This document shows, in pieces, positions 1 to 8,992 of a stretch of DNA of 58,534 bases (position 1 is the stretch's first letter; each line of letters begins with the position of its first letter). Under the pieces are notes generated by a model, which was given only the letters and a program-made list of their open reading frames with translations, ran no database searches and had not been told where the DNA came from. Origin of the DNA: a virus; IMG/VR virus record IMGVR_UViG_3300017763_000017, positions 1 through 58,534 of that record. The stretch is one strand, 5' to 3'. The position numbers and the translations under genes were made by a program.

Positions 1-1694
1 ACTGCTCGTATTTCACCACCAGCAGTAATTCCACCATCACTCGAAACACCAGCGACATGAATTGTTGCGGTTGGATCAATACCTAGAGTAGATCCAGCGA
101 GTGTCATACCTGCACCAGCGGTTGTAGTTTCTCCAGTGGGTGCAGTTGATTGGAAGGTTCCATCGGCGAAGGTTATACCAGAAGAACCAAGACTGATTCC
201 CTGAGTCACAATATTGTGCGAATCTAATTCTATAGGAACAAGGAATTTTACTTCTGTATTATTAACATGGATTTTTTCAAATCCAGTGTAGGATGCAATA
301 CCTGTTCTAGTGTTAACGAAATTAATATAACCATAAGGTGAAGAAAGTTTACCATCAAGAGTAATACCACCATCACTAGAGATACCAGCGACATGAACTA
401 TGGCGGTTGGATCTATTGAGAAAGTATTTCCACCGGAGAGTGTAAGTCCTGCGCCACCATAGTAAGTAGCACCACCTCCACCACCCGAACCGTCTTGTCC
501 AGTTACACCTCGAGGACCAGTTACACCATCAATACCAGAAATCTGAATCCAGCCCAAAGTAGTTCCGTCAAAAATATAAGCATAATATAGTCCGGTGTCG
601 TTTTCGTACCAGAAATCTCCAGTGTTTGCACCCACGGGTGCAGTATTACCTGCGGTGTAACCAACAGAAGTACCATCTGCCCCAGTTACACCACCAGATC
701 CAGATGCAGCAGTCGATTGGAAGGTTCCATCGGGGAAGGTGATGCCAGCGGCATCCATTGAGATACCTGCGGCAGTGACAAACAACTGATTCGATTTGCC
801 ATACCCGTTACCAACTTCTAAACTCTTACTCGAACTTCCTGCGTACATTAAACGGGCTGTTGCTGAATCTATCTTCAGACCGTGGCTGCTGCTATTTAAT
901 GCTAATAATGTCACGGTATCAGATGCAATTTTAGCATCAGCATTGTCAATAGTTAAAAACTGAGTCTTGATTGGTCCACCAAAGGTAGCACCACCATCAC
1001 TAGAGATACCAGCAACTTCCACTACTGCGGTTGGATCAATACCTAGAGTAGATCCAGTGAGTGTCATACCTGCACCAGCGAATATTTCCAATTGGTCAAA
1101 GGTAACTGCACCTGTTTCGCCGTTGAAACTAGAAACACCAGTTACATCACCAGTTAAACCATTAAACGAAGTGACAATACTTTCTGCTTCTGTTCCGTCA
1201 GGGAATCTGAAGTATTCGGAAGCAGCCTGTGCTGGTGCGTCAGCATAAACGTTTATCGTTACCGACTTACCACTACCAGTTGAAATGTTTGGCAGAATTC
1301 CAGTCGCAGTAAATGAATATGATCCAGAAAATAAAGTTACTGAGTCGTAATAAAAGTTTCTTTCTATTGTGGAGTCACCAAAAATAACACCAATTCTACC
1401 TGTGGTAGTCAGTGTACCATTCAACGCATCAGCAAAACTAGTTCCATTGCTATCGTTTTCATTTATTGAAATTGTATTGTTACTGGTGTTATGTAAGAAT
1501 TCTCCGTCAGCAGAAGCATTTGCAAGACTACCACCAGAGGTATAAACATAGGTTGCACCTGTAGCAGAAGCACCTCCACTAGAACCACTACTACCTGCAA
1601 CTTCCTGTGTCCAAGCATAGCCTGTCCACTTAAAAGTTTTACTGCCTATATTGGTAGTATCATTTACACTCGGACTGTTTGGAAATGTACCCAT
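1..1694 (-). CDS. Fiber/adhesin-like virion protein, C-terminus cut by window edge
   Basis: The frame is open from an ATG at 1694 to the left edge, so at least 564 codons are present and the C-terminus is missing. AGAGGAA lies six bases before the start. The N-terminus (MGTFPNSPSVND, then FKWTGYAW) matches the start of the protein at 4737-5624, suggesting a shared attachment module. The rest is low-complexity and rich in Gly, Ser, Thr and Ala, with a short collagen-like stretch (GPRGVTGQDG) and repeated units carrying SIDPTA followed by VAG(I/V)SSDGG. Such composition is typical of phage fibers and adhesins. It is the last visible gene of the fiber block; receptor binding is inferred from this context only. 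Confidence 0.6.
   Translation of the reverse strand, partial: MGTFPNSPSVNDTTNIGSKTFKWTGYAWTQEVAGSSGSSGGASATGATYVYTSGGSLANASADGEFLHNTSNNTISINENDSNGTSFADALNGTLTTTGRIGVIFGDSTIERNFYYDSVTLFSGSYSFTATGILPNISTGSGKSVTINVYADAPAQAASEYFRFPDGTEAESIVTSFNGLTGDVTGVSSFNGETGAVTFDQLEIFAGAGMTLTGSTLGIDPTAVVEVAGISSDGGATFGGPIKTQFLTIDNADAKIASDTVTLLALNSSSHGLKIDSATARLMYAGSSSKSLEVGNGYGKSNQLFVTAAGISMDAAGITFPDGTFQSTAASGSGGVTGADGTSVGYTAGNTAPVGANTGDFWYENDTGLYYAYIFDGTTLGWIQISGIDGVTGPRGVTGQDGSGGGGGATYYGGAGLTLSGGNTFSIDPTAIVHVAGISSDGGITLDGKLSSPYGYINFVNTRTGIASYTGFEKIHVNNTEVKFLVPIELDSHNIVTQGISLGSSGITFADGTFQSTAPTGETTTAGAGMTLAGSTLGIDPTATIHVAGVSSDGGITAGGEIRA
25..120. repeat. Direct repeat copy A inside fiber gene
   Basis: This stretch of about 96 bases is nearly identical to 985-1080 and more distantly similar to 361-456. 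It encodes the GAGMTL...DPTA...VAG.SSDGG unit on the minus strand. The nucleotide similarity suggests recent duplication or recombination within the fiber gene. Confidence 0.75.
361..456. repeat. Direct repeat copy B inside fiber gene (diverged)
   Basis: This copy encodes the same VAGISSDGG-type unit as 25-120 and 985-1080. It is more diverged, reading GGAGLTLSGG and SIDPTA. Confidence 0.65.
985..1080. repeat. Direct repeat copy C inside fiber gene
   Basis: This copy is nearly identical to 25-120, with long shared runs such as the GGATCAATACCTAGAGTAGA block. It encodes the same modular unit. Confidence 0.75.
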
Positions 1695-1718
1695 TAATAA
1701 TTCCTCTTACAGTATATA

Positions 1719-2390
1719 TCAGAGTTCTTCAATTATCATCCGAGTTCCTCCAGCAGGAGACATAAAAGTTCCAGAACCGAGACTTCCAAAATCTAAAGAA
1801 TTTTGAACTTTTACAATTACACCAATTACATTATTATTGTAAATGTAAGTACAAGAGGTTGTGTCACCATGAACAAATGAATTTCCCGGAGCTGCTCTAG
1901 GAAAACTATGATACATGTCAGTTCCTGCCTGATCAACTTCGAATATTCCAGTATCATATCTTATTTTAGTCAAAGTTCCTACTGCACTAGATGGTGTTGC
2001 TCCAGTCAATCCAACAGTAACATCTGTAGTAATTTTAAATAATCCAGTTTTATTTATTTTAACTCCACCTTCAGATAGTGTAAGACCAGAAGGATCAGAA
2101 TTGTACATAGTACTATCTATTGTTATTCCACTGGTAGAGTTAAACTCAGAATTAGTTATATTCCTAAAACTACCATATAACTTTGTTATATCACCAGTCT
2201 CTCCATTTATAGAAGAAACTGAGTGTGTAGAACTATTGATTTCCTTGAGTCCATCATCAGAACCTTTGAAAAATAGTTTTTCATCGGCTGCGTTGATGGC
2301 TAGTTCACCATCTTTTAGTAAAGTAGAATCGGGAGTTACACCACTTGTTTCAGAGTATAAAATTTGTATTGTAGATTCTCTATTTAACAT
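1719..2390 (-). CDS. Fiber-like virion protein with RESTIQILY N-terminal module
   Basis: This 223-residue protein starts MLNRESTIQILYS, followed by a DGELA...K.LFF.G segment. The same module begins the 481-residue protein at 2615-4060, so the two share an N-terminal domain, probably for docking or assembly. The middle carries VSSINGETGDIT, a motif shared with other fiber proteins of this block (compare SFNGETGAVT in the first gene). The C-terminal half is predicted beta-rich, with no recognised enzyme motif. A role as a small fiber or fiber accessory protein is inferred from the module and position. Confidence 0.5.
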   Translation of the reverse strand: MLNRESTIQILYSETSGVTPDSTLLKDGELAINAADEKLFFKGSDDGLKEINSSTHSVSSINGETGDITKLYGSFRNITNSEFNSTSGITIDSTMYNSDPSGLTLSEGGVKINKTGLFKITTDVTVGLTGATPSSAVGTLTKIRYDTGIFEVDQAGTDMYHSFPRAAPGNSFVHGDTTSCTYIYNNNVIGVIVKVQNSLDFGSLGSGTFMSPAGGTRMIIEEL

Positions 2391-2394
2391 TTAC

Positions 2395-2592
2395 TCACTC
2401 AAAATCTTTTTTAGTAGTTCGTCTTCCCTTTGCCTCTAATTTTTTAGTGAGTTCTGCTACCTTAGCAACAGACTCAGTGTAAAGATCGCTCAACTCCTTT
2501 ACCTTAGCCTCCAACTTTATACAATGAGGCATTATCTCGCTATACCGAGTAAGGGAAATCTCGGCCAAATAATCACTATACTTCGAATCCAT
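2395..2592 (-). CDS. Small coiled-coil-like hypothetical protein
   Basis: This 65-residue protein lies between two fiber-like genes. Residues 25-55 are rich in Lys, Glu, Leu and Ala with heptad-like spacing (LEAKVKEL...VAKVAELTKKLEAK), suggesting a short coiled coil. The C-terminus is basic and no known family is recognised. Tight packing with its neighbours (4 and 22 bases) suggests cotranscription. It could be a chaperone or oligomerisation factor for the fibers, but that is only positional inference. Confidence 0.45.
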   Translation of the reverse strand: MDSKYSDYLAEISLTRYSEIMPHCIKLEAKVKELSDLYTESVAKVAELTKKLEAKGRRTTKKDFE

Positions 2593-2614
2593 AATATAAA
2601 CCTTTCACTAAAAA

Positions 2615-4060
2615 TCAAGAATATGTACCAGCATTTACCTTACAAACTAGTGTTGCGATGTTACCAGAAGCCATACTAGGAAGTGTAGCGTCTGTACCAT
2701 TATATGCAGCGCCACTTATGTCTTCAAACAACTTAAACTTACCCGAGTCATTCGCATCTCTTGCAAGACCTGTATACTTAATGGCACCATCATTATACTG
2801 ACCAACAAATCCAATGTCAATACTATCTGCGGAATTGTTATGTGCAAGACCCATTAAAGAATCTTCAACCAATACCGTAGTGGTGTTTATTGTAGTAACA
2901 GTTCCATTTACAGTAAGATCTCCCGATATTGTGACATTATCAGGCATTCCAATTTGAACGTTTCCGGCAGTTTCTTCTACTGTAATTTCGTTTGCAGTTC
3001 CTGTAAATCCTAGAGATTGTCCGAGACCGATACTAAAACTACCAGAATCGGTTGAAGTAGTAACCGTAAATCCAGAATTGTCTAACTTAGAAGAAGGAAT
3101 ATCACCAGAAATACCAGTGCTTGGATTCAATCCTGTTGCATCAGTAAGATTAAACGCAGGGGTTGCGTCTGTTTCTCCAAGATTGAGAGACACACCACCA
3201 AATGATACACTAGAGTTGGCTAATTGGTTATTTCCAACACCGCCAGATTTAATATTAACAGTACCATACCCACTAATATCAGTAGCAATAGCAAAGTCAG
3301 TAGCAGCAAAAGCTGCAACGCCAACTTGGGTTGCGGTTGCTGCAGTTACACCTATTGTTACAGTGCTACCAAGTTGAACAACTTGTGTGCTAGTGGATCC
3401 ATCTATTTCAACACCACCGGTTCCACCTGAAAAATTGATGTTACTATTTGCTAGTTTTGAATTTGGAATTCCACTGTTACTCAAACCAAAAGTCAAGGTA
3501 TTACCAGAGGAAGAAGTTGCTACACCATCTGTACCAGAAATAAACGTATTAGAACCCAGACCAATAATTTTTGTAGTAGTATCATCGGTAATAAAGTTAA
3601 TAGCATCGTTTGCCAGAGAAACATTACCGACAGCACTCACAGTAAAGTCATCAGAGTTATATTTTGCAACACCAACTACACTAGTAGTCGCGGTGAGACC
3701 AGCTATTGTTAGAGTACCACTACCACTACCAGTAGTAGAAATACCAATACCCAATCCAGCCGCAACATTAACAGAACCAGTCAGAGCTTCGATACTCGTA
3801 ACACCAGCAGAAGCACCAATAGAGTTATCGACATAAGTCTTAATTGACTGCTGAGAAGCAAGAGAAGTTGCACTATTAGAGTTAAAGTCGTCTTCGTCTA
3901 GTATTTGTGCGCCAACAGTAACTGCAGTATTGTTTCCACCCGCACCAACGAATAGATTTTTTGATCCATGGGCGTAGGCTAATTCACCATCACTCAGATC
4001 CGTGGGCGCTCCTGTAGTGCTACCACCATATAAAATTTGAATAGTTGATTCTCTTGCCAT
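2615..4060 (-). CDS. Fiber-like virion protein with RESTIQILY N-terminal module
   Basis: This 481-residue protein begins MARESTIQILYGG, then DGELAYAHGSKNLFVG, paralogous to the N-terminus of the 223-residue protein at 1719-2390. The body consists of repetitive Gly/Thr/Ser/Asn-rich beta segments, with recurring SK(L)ANS and SFGGVSL-like units and many short valine-rich strands. This is typical of trimeric fibers. Residues near 380-420 (SGDLTVNGTVTTINTTTV, then EDSLMGLAHNN) resemble a segment common in marine phage tail proteins. No catalytic motif is seen. The likely role is a structural fiber component. Confidence 0.6.
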   Translation of the reverse strand: MARESTIQILYGGSTTGAPTDLSDGELAYAHGSKNLFVGAGGNNTAVTVGAQILDEDDFNSNSATSLASQQSIKTYVDNSIGASAGVTSIEALTGSVNVAAGLGIGISTTGSGSGTLTIAGLTATTSVVGVAKYNSDDFTVSAVGNVSLANDAINFITDDTTTKIIGLGSNTFISGTDGVATSSSGNTLTFGLSNSGIPNSKLANSNINFSGGTGGVEIDGSTSTQVVQLGSTVTIGVTAATATQVGVAAFAATDFAIATDISGYGTVNIKSGGVGNNQLANSSVSFGGVSLNLGETDATPAFNLTDATGLNPSTGISGDIPSSKLDNSGFTVTTSTDSGSFSIGLGQSLGFTGTANEITVEETAGNVQIGMPDNVTISGDLTVNGTVTTINTTTVLVEDSLMGLAHNNSADSIDIGFVGQYNDGAIKYTGLARDANDSGKFKLFEDISGAAYNGTDATLPSMASGNIATLVCKVNAGTYS

Positions 4061-4071
4061 CGATTAATTCC

Positions 4072-4737
4072 TTAAGTAAAAGTCCCGCCGAGTATGAATT
4101 CTAAATCCACTGATATATTTATATATCCCGTAGACCCAGATCCTTCGTTTGTAACACCAATAATAACGTTACTGCCCTGAACAAATTTGAGAGCATTAAT
4201 TCCTTCAATTGTAAAGGTAGGACCAGATAAGTCTACCTCGCCTCCAGATCCAGCAGGACCTTGTGGTCCCTGTGGTCCCGTATCACCTGTATCGCCAGTT
4301 GGTCCTATGGGTCCACCAGAAGGACCAGTATCACCTCTAGGACCCGGCTGACCATTTATTTCTACCCATTGGAGCGAATCTCCGTCACTCACATAAACAA
4401 AGAAAGATCCAGTGTCTTCTTCAAACCAAAAGTCACCAAGGTTTGGAGATGACGGTGGTGATGCATCAAAGGTTATAGCAGTTGCACTCAAAGAAAGTAT
4501 AGACCAATCCGAATTGGATATACCACCTTCTAGTTTGTAATATGTCTGGTCACCCAGAACATAAACCAACATACCTTCTTCCCTGCGATCAGACGGTATG
4601 TTATTTCTTGCAGTTGTATTATTTACAGTACGAAGTCCACCCAAACCAAATTCTGGTTTAGTCACAGGGAAAGTATCCGCCGTATCAGTAGGCGATATGA
4701 ACCCTCCTATTCTAACTCCACCCGTAATAATTGCCAT
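4072..4737 (-). CDS. Collagen-like virion protein
   Basis: This 221-residue protein has an N-terminal globular part (FISPTDTADTFPVTKPEFGLGG), then a segment naming itself as a display module (LGDFWFEEDTGSFFVYVSD...WVEI). About 16 residues of Gly-X-Y triplets follow (GPRGDTGPSG, GPTGDTGDTGPQGPQGPAG) before a short beta-rich tail. The FWFE(E/N)DTG..Y(V/A)Y unit also occurs in the first gene of the window. Collagen-like triplets are common in phage fibers, where they form triple helices. The gene start shares one base with the stop of the upstream gene, so translation is probably coupled. Confidence 0.6.
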   Translation of the reverse strand: MAIITGGVRIGGFISPTDTADTFPVTKPEFGLGGLRTVNNTTARNNIPSDRREEGMLVYVLGDQTYYKLEGGISNSDWSILSLSATAITFDASPPSSPNLGDFWFEEDTGSFFVYVSDGDSLQWVEINGQPGPRGDTGPSGGPIGPTGDTGDTGPQGPQGPAGSGGEVDLSGPTFTIEGINALKFVQGSNVIIGVTNEGSGSTGYINISVDLEFILGGTFT

Positions 4738-5624
4738 TATGTGCTAACCTTTACTGATACTTCCCCTGCGAAATTGTTGGTAGATTCATATAGATGATAT
4801 ACGACATTTAATCCAAATGTATTCACATGACCAAAAGTTCCTCCATCAGTGAAAGGAAAGTTCAAATTGGTCCCAGTATCAGTAAAAGTTAAAGAGCCGG
4901 AAATTTCTTCTTCCGGTATCACAAAGTATGCTTTGTTTGCTGGAGATGCTGCAGCAAATGTGACCGTATAATTATTAGGTGTTGTTCTAAATGTATCTGC
5001 AAATCCTTGTCCTGTAAGACCAGAACCAGTAAATCCTGCACCAGTCTTGCCACTAAAGTATTTATACTTCCAAGTTAAATTTTGATTTCTCGTAGCATCA
5101 CTACCTTGATCCTGTGACCCCGATATAGTGAAGGTCAACGTAGTCGGCGATGTAAAATTATATGCCGAGTGTGTTATTCCCGTAGGGGAATCATCATAAT
5201 CTAATCCAGAAACTAATGTACCAACACTTTGATTTGCTGATATGGAAAGTGATCCCGAAACCCAATTTCCTGTAGGACCGGATGTATTCCATGTAGCGTT
5301 ATTAGTAGAGTTACCTGCAGTCTGTCCAACTTCATAAGAAGTGGAAAGTGCAGTAGAGAATGAAGTAAAACTAACCGCCTGATATGGATACAACAAACTT
5401 TCCAGAACCTGTATAGCATCAGTTCCGTTTGCCAAAGTTGTTCCCGCTTCAATTCCACCTACAGTTTCTGGAAAAGGATCATCTTGTCGAGTCCAAGTCG
5501 CCCCAGAACCGCCAGTTCCAGTACCACTTATTTTATCCCAAGCATAACCATTCCACTTCCATGTGATACCACTGAAAGTGTACTCGTCATTCGTTGCGGG
5601 CGATACTGGAAATAGTATTGTCAT
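4737..5624 (-). CDS. Fiber-like virion protein with FP.SP..ND module
   Basis: This 295-residue protein begins MTILFPVSPATNDEY and then SGITWKWNGYAWDK, a module shared with the protein at 1-1694. The remainder is Thr/Ser/Gly-rich and likely all-beta, with no enzyme motif. Near residues 150-185 (NFTSPTTLTFTISG...WKYKYFSGKTG) it looks like Ig-like or beta-sandwich repeats of phage tail proteins. It overlaps the next gene by one base. A structural role in the fiber or baseplate periphery is inferred. Confidence 0.5.
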   Translation of the reverse strand: MTILFPVSPATNDEYTFSGITWKWNGYAWDKISGTGTGGSGATWTRQDDPFPETVGGIEAGTTLANGTDAIQVLESLLYPYQAVSFTSFSTALSTSYEVGQTAGNSTNNATWNTSGPTGNWVSGSLSISANQSVGTLVSGLDYDDSPTGITHSAYNFTSPTTLTFTISGSQDQGSDATRNQNLTWKYKYFSGKTGAGFTGSGLTGQGFADTFRTTPNNYTVTFAAASPANKAYFVIPEEEISGSLTFTDTGTNLNFPFTDGGTFGHVNTFGLNVVYHLYESTNNFAGEVSVKVST

Positions 5625-5633
5625 TTACTCTCC

Positions 5634-7079
5634 TTAGAATTCTACCCATAAATCTTCATAACGAGTAAAAAGCTTCGCAGTATCTGACTCTATCCACCTA
5701 TCTCCAGTAACAAAAGTTCCCGATGGTGCATTATCAGAAACATAGACATTGCTTCCAGCAGAACCACCAGCAGAAATCGAAACTCGTACACTCTTACCAC
5801 CAACCTTATTTAGTGAAACTCCAGAACCTTCAAAAATTAAATCTTCAGGATTTCTAACAAAAGCAACATCAGAGTCATTTCCATTTTTAATTGATGACAA
5901 TCCACCACCGCCACCATAAGATGCTGCAGTGATAAAATTGTTCATTAGTTTTTCATTTACGTTACCACCAGAGAGGAGTTTTTCAAAAAACTTCTTATCA
6001 ATTGTAAATAACCCACGATCTTCTTGATAAACTAGTGGGTACTTAGCCTTTACTATAGGAGATTCACCGTCCTCTCCCTTTGGTCCAGCAGGACCGACAG
6101 AACCTTGCAATCCATCAGTTCCATCAACACCATCTTTACCTTTAGATCCCCGGGGCCCCTTTGGACCTCTTTCTCCTGTAGAACCGCGTGGTCCAGCAGG
6201 TCCCCGTTCACCTTGTTTACCGGGAACAGAATGTCCAAGAGGACCTCGAGGACCTACCGGTCCTTTTGGTCCCGTGCTACCACGATCTCCTCTTTCTGCT
6301 GCTGTTCCGGGAATACCCCGCTCACCACGTTCTCCCTGCTCTCCTTTATCACCCTTCTCTCCTTTGGGTCCAGTTGGACCGTCAGCACCATCTTTTCCAT
6401 CTTTTCCATCTTTCCCATCTTTTCCGGGTTCTCCTCTAGGACCAGCATCACCACGATCACCTCTAGGTCCAGCAGGACCTTGGTCGCCTACAGGACCCTG
6501 CTCACCCGGAAATCCTCTAGGTCCAGCAGGACCAACTAATTTTTCTTCTTTGATTATTTCAGTTACATATTCTCTTTTTGTTATTTTATCTTCTTCAACC
6601 AAAATATCCAATAGATCATTAGAACTGACTTTTTCAGTTTCATCTATAATAATTTCCATACACTCATTGAATTTTTTCTTTGATCCACGAAGTGCAACAA
6701 CCTCAGAACCATCCTCAAGAAATATTATATTCGTACCTGCATCCAGAGCCTCAGACCTATCAAATTCACTCAAAGGACTTTCTTTGTATATCCTACCAGC
6801 AAATAAATTTGAAACTGGAGGACCTTTCCACCTATACGTTTTTAATTTAGTTTCGGTATATTCATGTAAATATTCATCATAGTCGGATCGTTTTCCTAAT
6901 AATTTAACCACTGCACCAGATTCAATTTTAAAATTCTTTCCTTTAGAGAAAAAGTTAAATCCCCCATCATACTCAGATAAATTAATAGCTTCAACGTGAA
7001 TCAGATTACTCTCCTCTATAATCTGATTCTTCTGTATGGAATCATTTATGGTCTTTTTTACAATCCATTTAGACATCAT
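5634..7079 (-). CDS. Long collagen-like tail protein
   Basis: This 481-residue protein has three parts: a globular N-terminal region (about 1-180), an almost uninterrupted Gly-X-Y collagen-like region (about 183-338, including GKDGKDGKDG), and a C-terminal region (about 345-481) ending in the display unit ...TGDRWIESDTAKLFTRYEDLWVEF. The N-terminal part (IESGAVVKLLGKR, WKGPPVSNLFAG) is likely the virion attachment domain. Its start overlaps the stop of the upstream gene; a second ATG directly follows the first, so the true start could be at 7076. Long antisense frames opposite the triplets are composition artefacts. Confidence 0.65.
   Translation of the reverse strand: MMSKWIVKKTINDSIQKNQIIEESNLIHVEAINLSEYDGGFNFFSKGKNFKIESGAVVKLLGKRSDYDEYLHEYTETKLKTYRWKGPPVSNLFAGRIYKESPLSEFDRSEALDAGTNIIFLEDGSEVVALRGSKKKFNECMEIIIDETEKVSSNDLLDILVEEDKITKREYVTEIIKEEKLVGPAGPRGFPGEQGPVGDQGPAGPRGDRGDAGPRGEPGKDGKDGKDGKDGADGPTGPKGEKGDKGEQGERGERGIPGTAAERGDRGSTGPKGPVGPRGPLGHSVPGKQGERGPAGPRGSTGERGPKGPRGSKGKDGVDGTDGLQGSVGPAGPKGEDGESPIVKAKYPLVYQEDRGLFTIDKKFFEKLLSGGNVNEKLMNNFITAASYGGGGGLSSIKNGNDSDVAFVRNPEDLIFEGSGVSLNKVGGKSVRVSISAGGSAGSNVYVSDNAPSGTFVTGDRWIESDTAKLFTRYEDLWVEF
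6066..6533 (-). repeat. Collagen-like Gly-X-Y coding repeat
   Basis: About 52 consecutive Gly-X-Y triplets are encoded here, with a GKDG tandem near the middle and an interruption at GTAAERG. The GG(T/A)CC-rich composition on the plus strand is a by-product of Gly-Pro codons. Confidence 0.7.
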
Positions 7080-7654
7080 GAGTCATCCCAAAATCGTCCG
7101 AATCCATTTACTCGATACATGTAATAATTAGTACCACCATCAATGGACCAGATCTTCCACATATGTATTCCGCCAGTAAGACCGTCTGTAGCATCACTAG
7201 ACAGTGATCTGTCCATATGCACAGTTCCGGTGATTCCACTATTATTGAGACCAACAATATTAAAATCTGTCGGGTTATCTGGATTATCAACAATTAGTGT
7301 TGCTTCCATAAATGAATTTGTTGTTGGGGGATTTAAAAATCTAACCGTACTAGGAAAAGTTCCAGTAGAAGCTGCAAATCCAATAAAATGAATATCAGAA
7401 ATGCTTAGATATGCATCATATGTAAGTCCAACAGATGTCAAACCCTGACCTAGTATGTTTACGTTAGGATATTCTTTTTCTACCTTCGTATCAGAAACCC
7501 AAGCACCAAGTCTACCATCAAAAAACCATTCCTGAGTAAACCCCTTATTTAGTCCATCAGGATAAGTGCAACCGGATGTCCATCCAAAAGGATAAACATC
7601 ACATGTTGCACCATCAACACCGTTTATTGCAGGAAATCTAATTGGATCCGTCAT
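7076..7654 (-). CDS. Virion protein, putative fiber-associated
   Basis: This 192-residue protein begins with a cysteine-containing segment (GVDGATCDVYPFGWTSGCTYPDG), then W..DGRLGAWVSD, a motif style also seen at the N-terminus of other marine phage fiber proteins. The C-terminal half is beta-rich (HMWKIWSIDGGTNYYMYRVNGFGRFWDDS). No catalytic residues are recognised. It is the first gene of the fiber block, directly after the carbohydrate island, and a CATAAATA late-promoter-like element lies upstream. It is probably structural; the exact role is unknown. Confidence 0.45.
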   Translation of the reverse strand: MTDPIRFPAINGVDGATCDVYPFGWTSGCTYPDGLNKGFTQEWFFDGRLGAWVSDTKVEKEYPNVNILGQGLTSVGLTYDAYLSISDIHFIGFAASTGTFPSTVRFLNPPTTNSFMEATLIVDNPDNPTDFNIVGLNNSGITGTVHMDRSLSSDATDGLTGGIHMWKIWSIDGGTNYYMYRVNGFGRFWDDS

Positions 7655-7685
7655 TAATAGATATATCCCTATAACTTATACCTAT

Positions 7686-7693
7686 TATTTATG
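7686..7693 (-). promoter_or_regulatory. Late-promoter-like CATAAATA before the fiber block
   Basis: The minus strand reads CATAAATA, 7 of 8 with the T4 late consensus TATAAATA recognised by gp55-type sigma. It lies about 30 bases before the ATG at 7654 and overlaps the stop of the upstream glycosyltransferase. It would let the virion fiber genes be expressed late, separately from the sugar island. Confidence 0.4.
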
Positions 7694-8969
7694 CTTTTTG
7701 TTTCGGTCTCTTTTTATATCCACGTTTTTCTGGAGCTTTAGTAGGCTTTTTATTCATATTGGGTTCTTTTTTAGGTGCTCCAACATGAGGTGGTAAATTA
7801 TTCTCTGCAATTTTTCTCTGTTCTTCTATTTGTTTCATAACTTGCTCATATGATCTAAAATTCTGAAGAACTCTTTGTTTGTGCATAGGAGGAATGAGGT
7901 TATTTTCTAGAAGAATTTTACTTGCTTCATATCCAACCTGTGCTTGATTTGCATAAAAGGCAGTCGCAGAAACTTCATCCAAAATACCCCACCTATAAAC
8001 ATCATCCTGAATAAACAAAATGTCCTGTTGTGGATAAGGAATATCCAATGCTATCCTAGCATACATGTATGCTGCAGCAGGCATTTCGTTCATTCTATAC
8101 ATCCTAGACAAGAACCATAAAGGTTCAGCCCTAATAGGTCTATAATTAAATGCATCAACAAACGCTGCTGCGGTTTCTTCTAATGGTCGATTCATTAATC
8201 CTTTAAGTATACCACATCTAAGTTTTGCATAATATACTTCTTCTGCCCAACCACCCAATTCAACTCTTCTTTCGTATGCAACAAGAGACTTCTCAAACTG
8301 CTGAGAGTCAAAGTAAGACTGTGCTAAGTAGAATTGATAACGATCATTTTCGGGTTCATCTAGTATAGCCCTTTCTAGAACTTCCGCATCTCTCTTATAT
8401 TTTTCTATAGGGGTAATACCAACATTACGATTGCCTTCAGTTCTTGCAATTACTTTATAGTTACCACCAAGTTTGCTAGCTTTAATTTCTTCTCTTGGTT
8501 TGGCATCAGTTGTTGCATATTCGTGCAATATACCAGCATATTTCCAGTCCAAATCAAGCTTAAAAATTTGGTTTCTCCACCAAGTAAAATCACCGCGACC
8601 AATATTTAATGAATATGCATCATGGTTCATTGGTTTTGGAAACTGAAAATCACCTTCCACATAATCATCTGCATCAATAACCCATGCGTATTCGGCATCA
8701 GATTTTTTTGCATTTATTAAAGATTCTGACCTAGAACCCATTTTACCGCCATGATCACCAAATCCTTTCCAGTCTGATTGATGAACCTCACCGGGAACTT
8801 TTAGTTCTTCCATAGTCTTCTTGATAAGATCCTGTGTTCCATCGGTGGAACCAGTATCAGTAATATCATATCTATCAACATATTTGGCAATAGAACGAAG
8901 ACATTGTTCTATAATATGAGTTTCATCTTTCACGATCATACACAAGGTAACTTTAGGACGGTCATTCAT
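7689..8969 (-). CDS. Family 2 glycosyltransferase with TPR-like C-terminal half
   Basis: The N-terminal ~230 residues form a GT-A domain. It starts VTLCMIVKDE, with TDTGSTDGTQDLI for nucleotide binding and the metal-binding acidic motif in WVIDADDYV (about residues 96-104). The family transfers sugars from nucleotide donors. The C-terminal half (about 200-350) is helical with TPR-like units (RAILDEPENDRYQFYLAQSYFDSQ...), followed by a basic Lys/Pro-rich tail. Similar GT2-TPR proteins are frequent in marine T4-like phages. Whether it modifies phage fibers, DNA or host surface glycans is not visible. AGGAGT lies before the start codon. Confidence 0.8.
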   Translation of the reverse strand: MNDRPKVTLCMIVKDETHIIEQCLRSIAKYVDRYDITDTGSTDGTQDLIKKTMEELKVPGEVHQSDWKGFGDHGGKMGSRSESLINAKKSDAEYAWVIDADDYVEGDFQFPKPMNHDAYSLNIGRGDFTWWRNQIFKLDLDWKYAGILHEYATTDAKPREEIKASKLGGNYKVIARTEGNRNVGITPIEKYKRDAEVLERAILDEPENDRYQFYLAQSYFDSQQFEKSLVAYERRVELGGWAEEVYYAKLRCGILKGLMNRPLEETAAAFVDAFNYRPIRAEPLWFLSRMYRMNEMPAAAYMYARIALDIPYPQQDILFIQDDVYRWGILDEVSATAFYANQAQVGYEASKILLENNLIPPMHKQRVLQNFRSYEQVMKQIEEQRKIAENNLPPHVGAPKKEPNMNKKPTKAPEKRGYKKRPKQKA

Positions 8970-8992
8970 TATATACTCCTATAATCTTTCAT

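Noticed and set aside
1-1200. CRISPR array suspected from repeated blocks
   Set aside because: The repeats are ~96 bases, only three, coding and diverged; they are modular fiber repeats.
6105-6882. Long plus-strand open frames opposite the collagen-like gene
   Set aside because: They mirror the Gly-X-Y triplets, give Ser/Pro/Phe-biased proteins and lack ribosome sites; the minus-strand gene explains the region.
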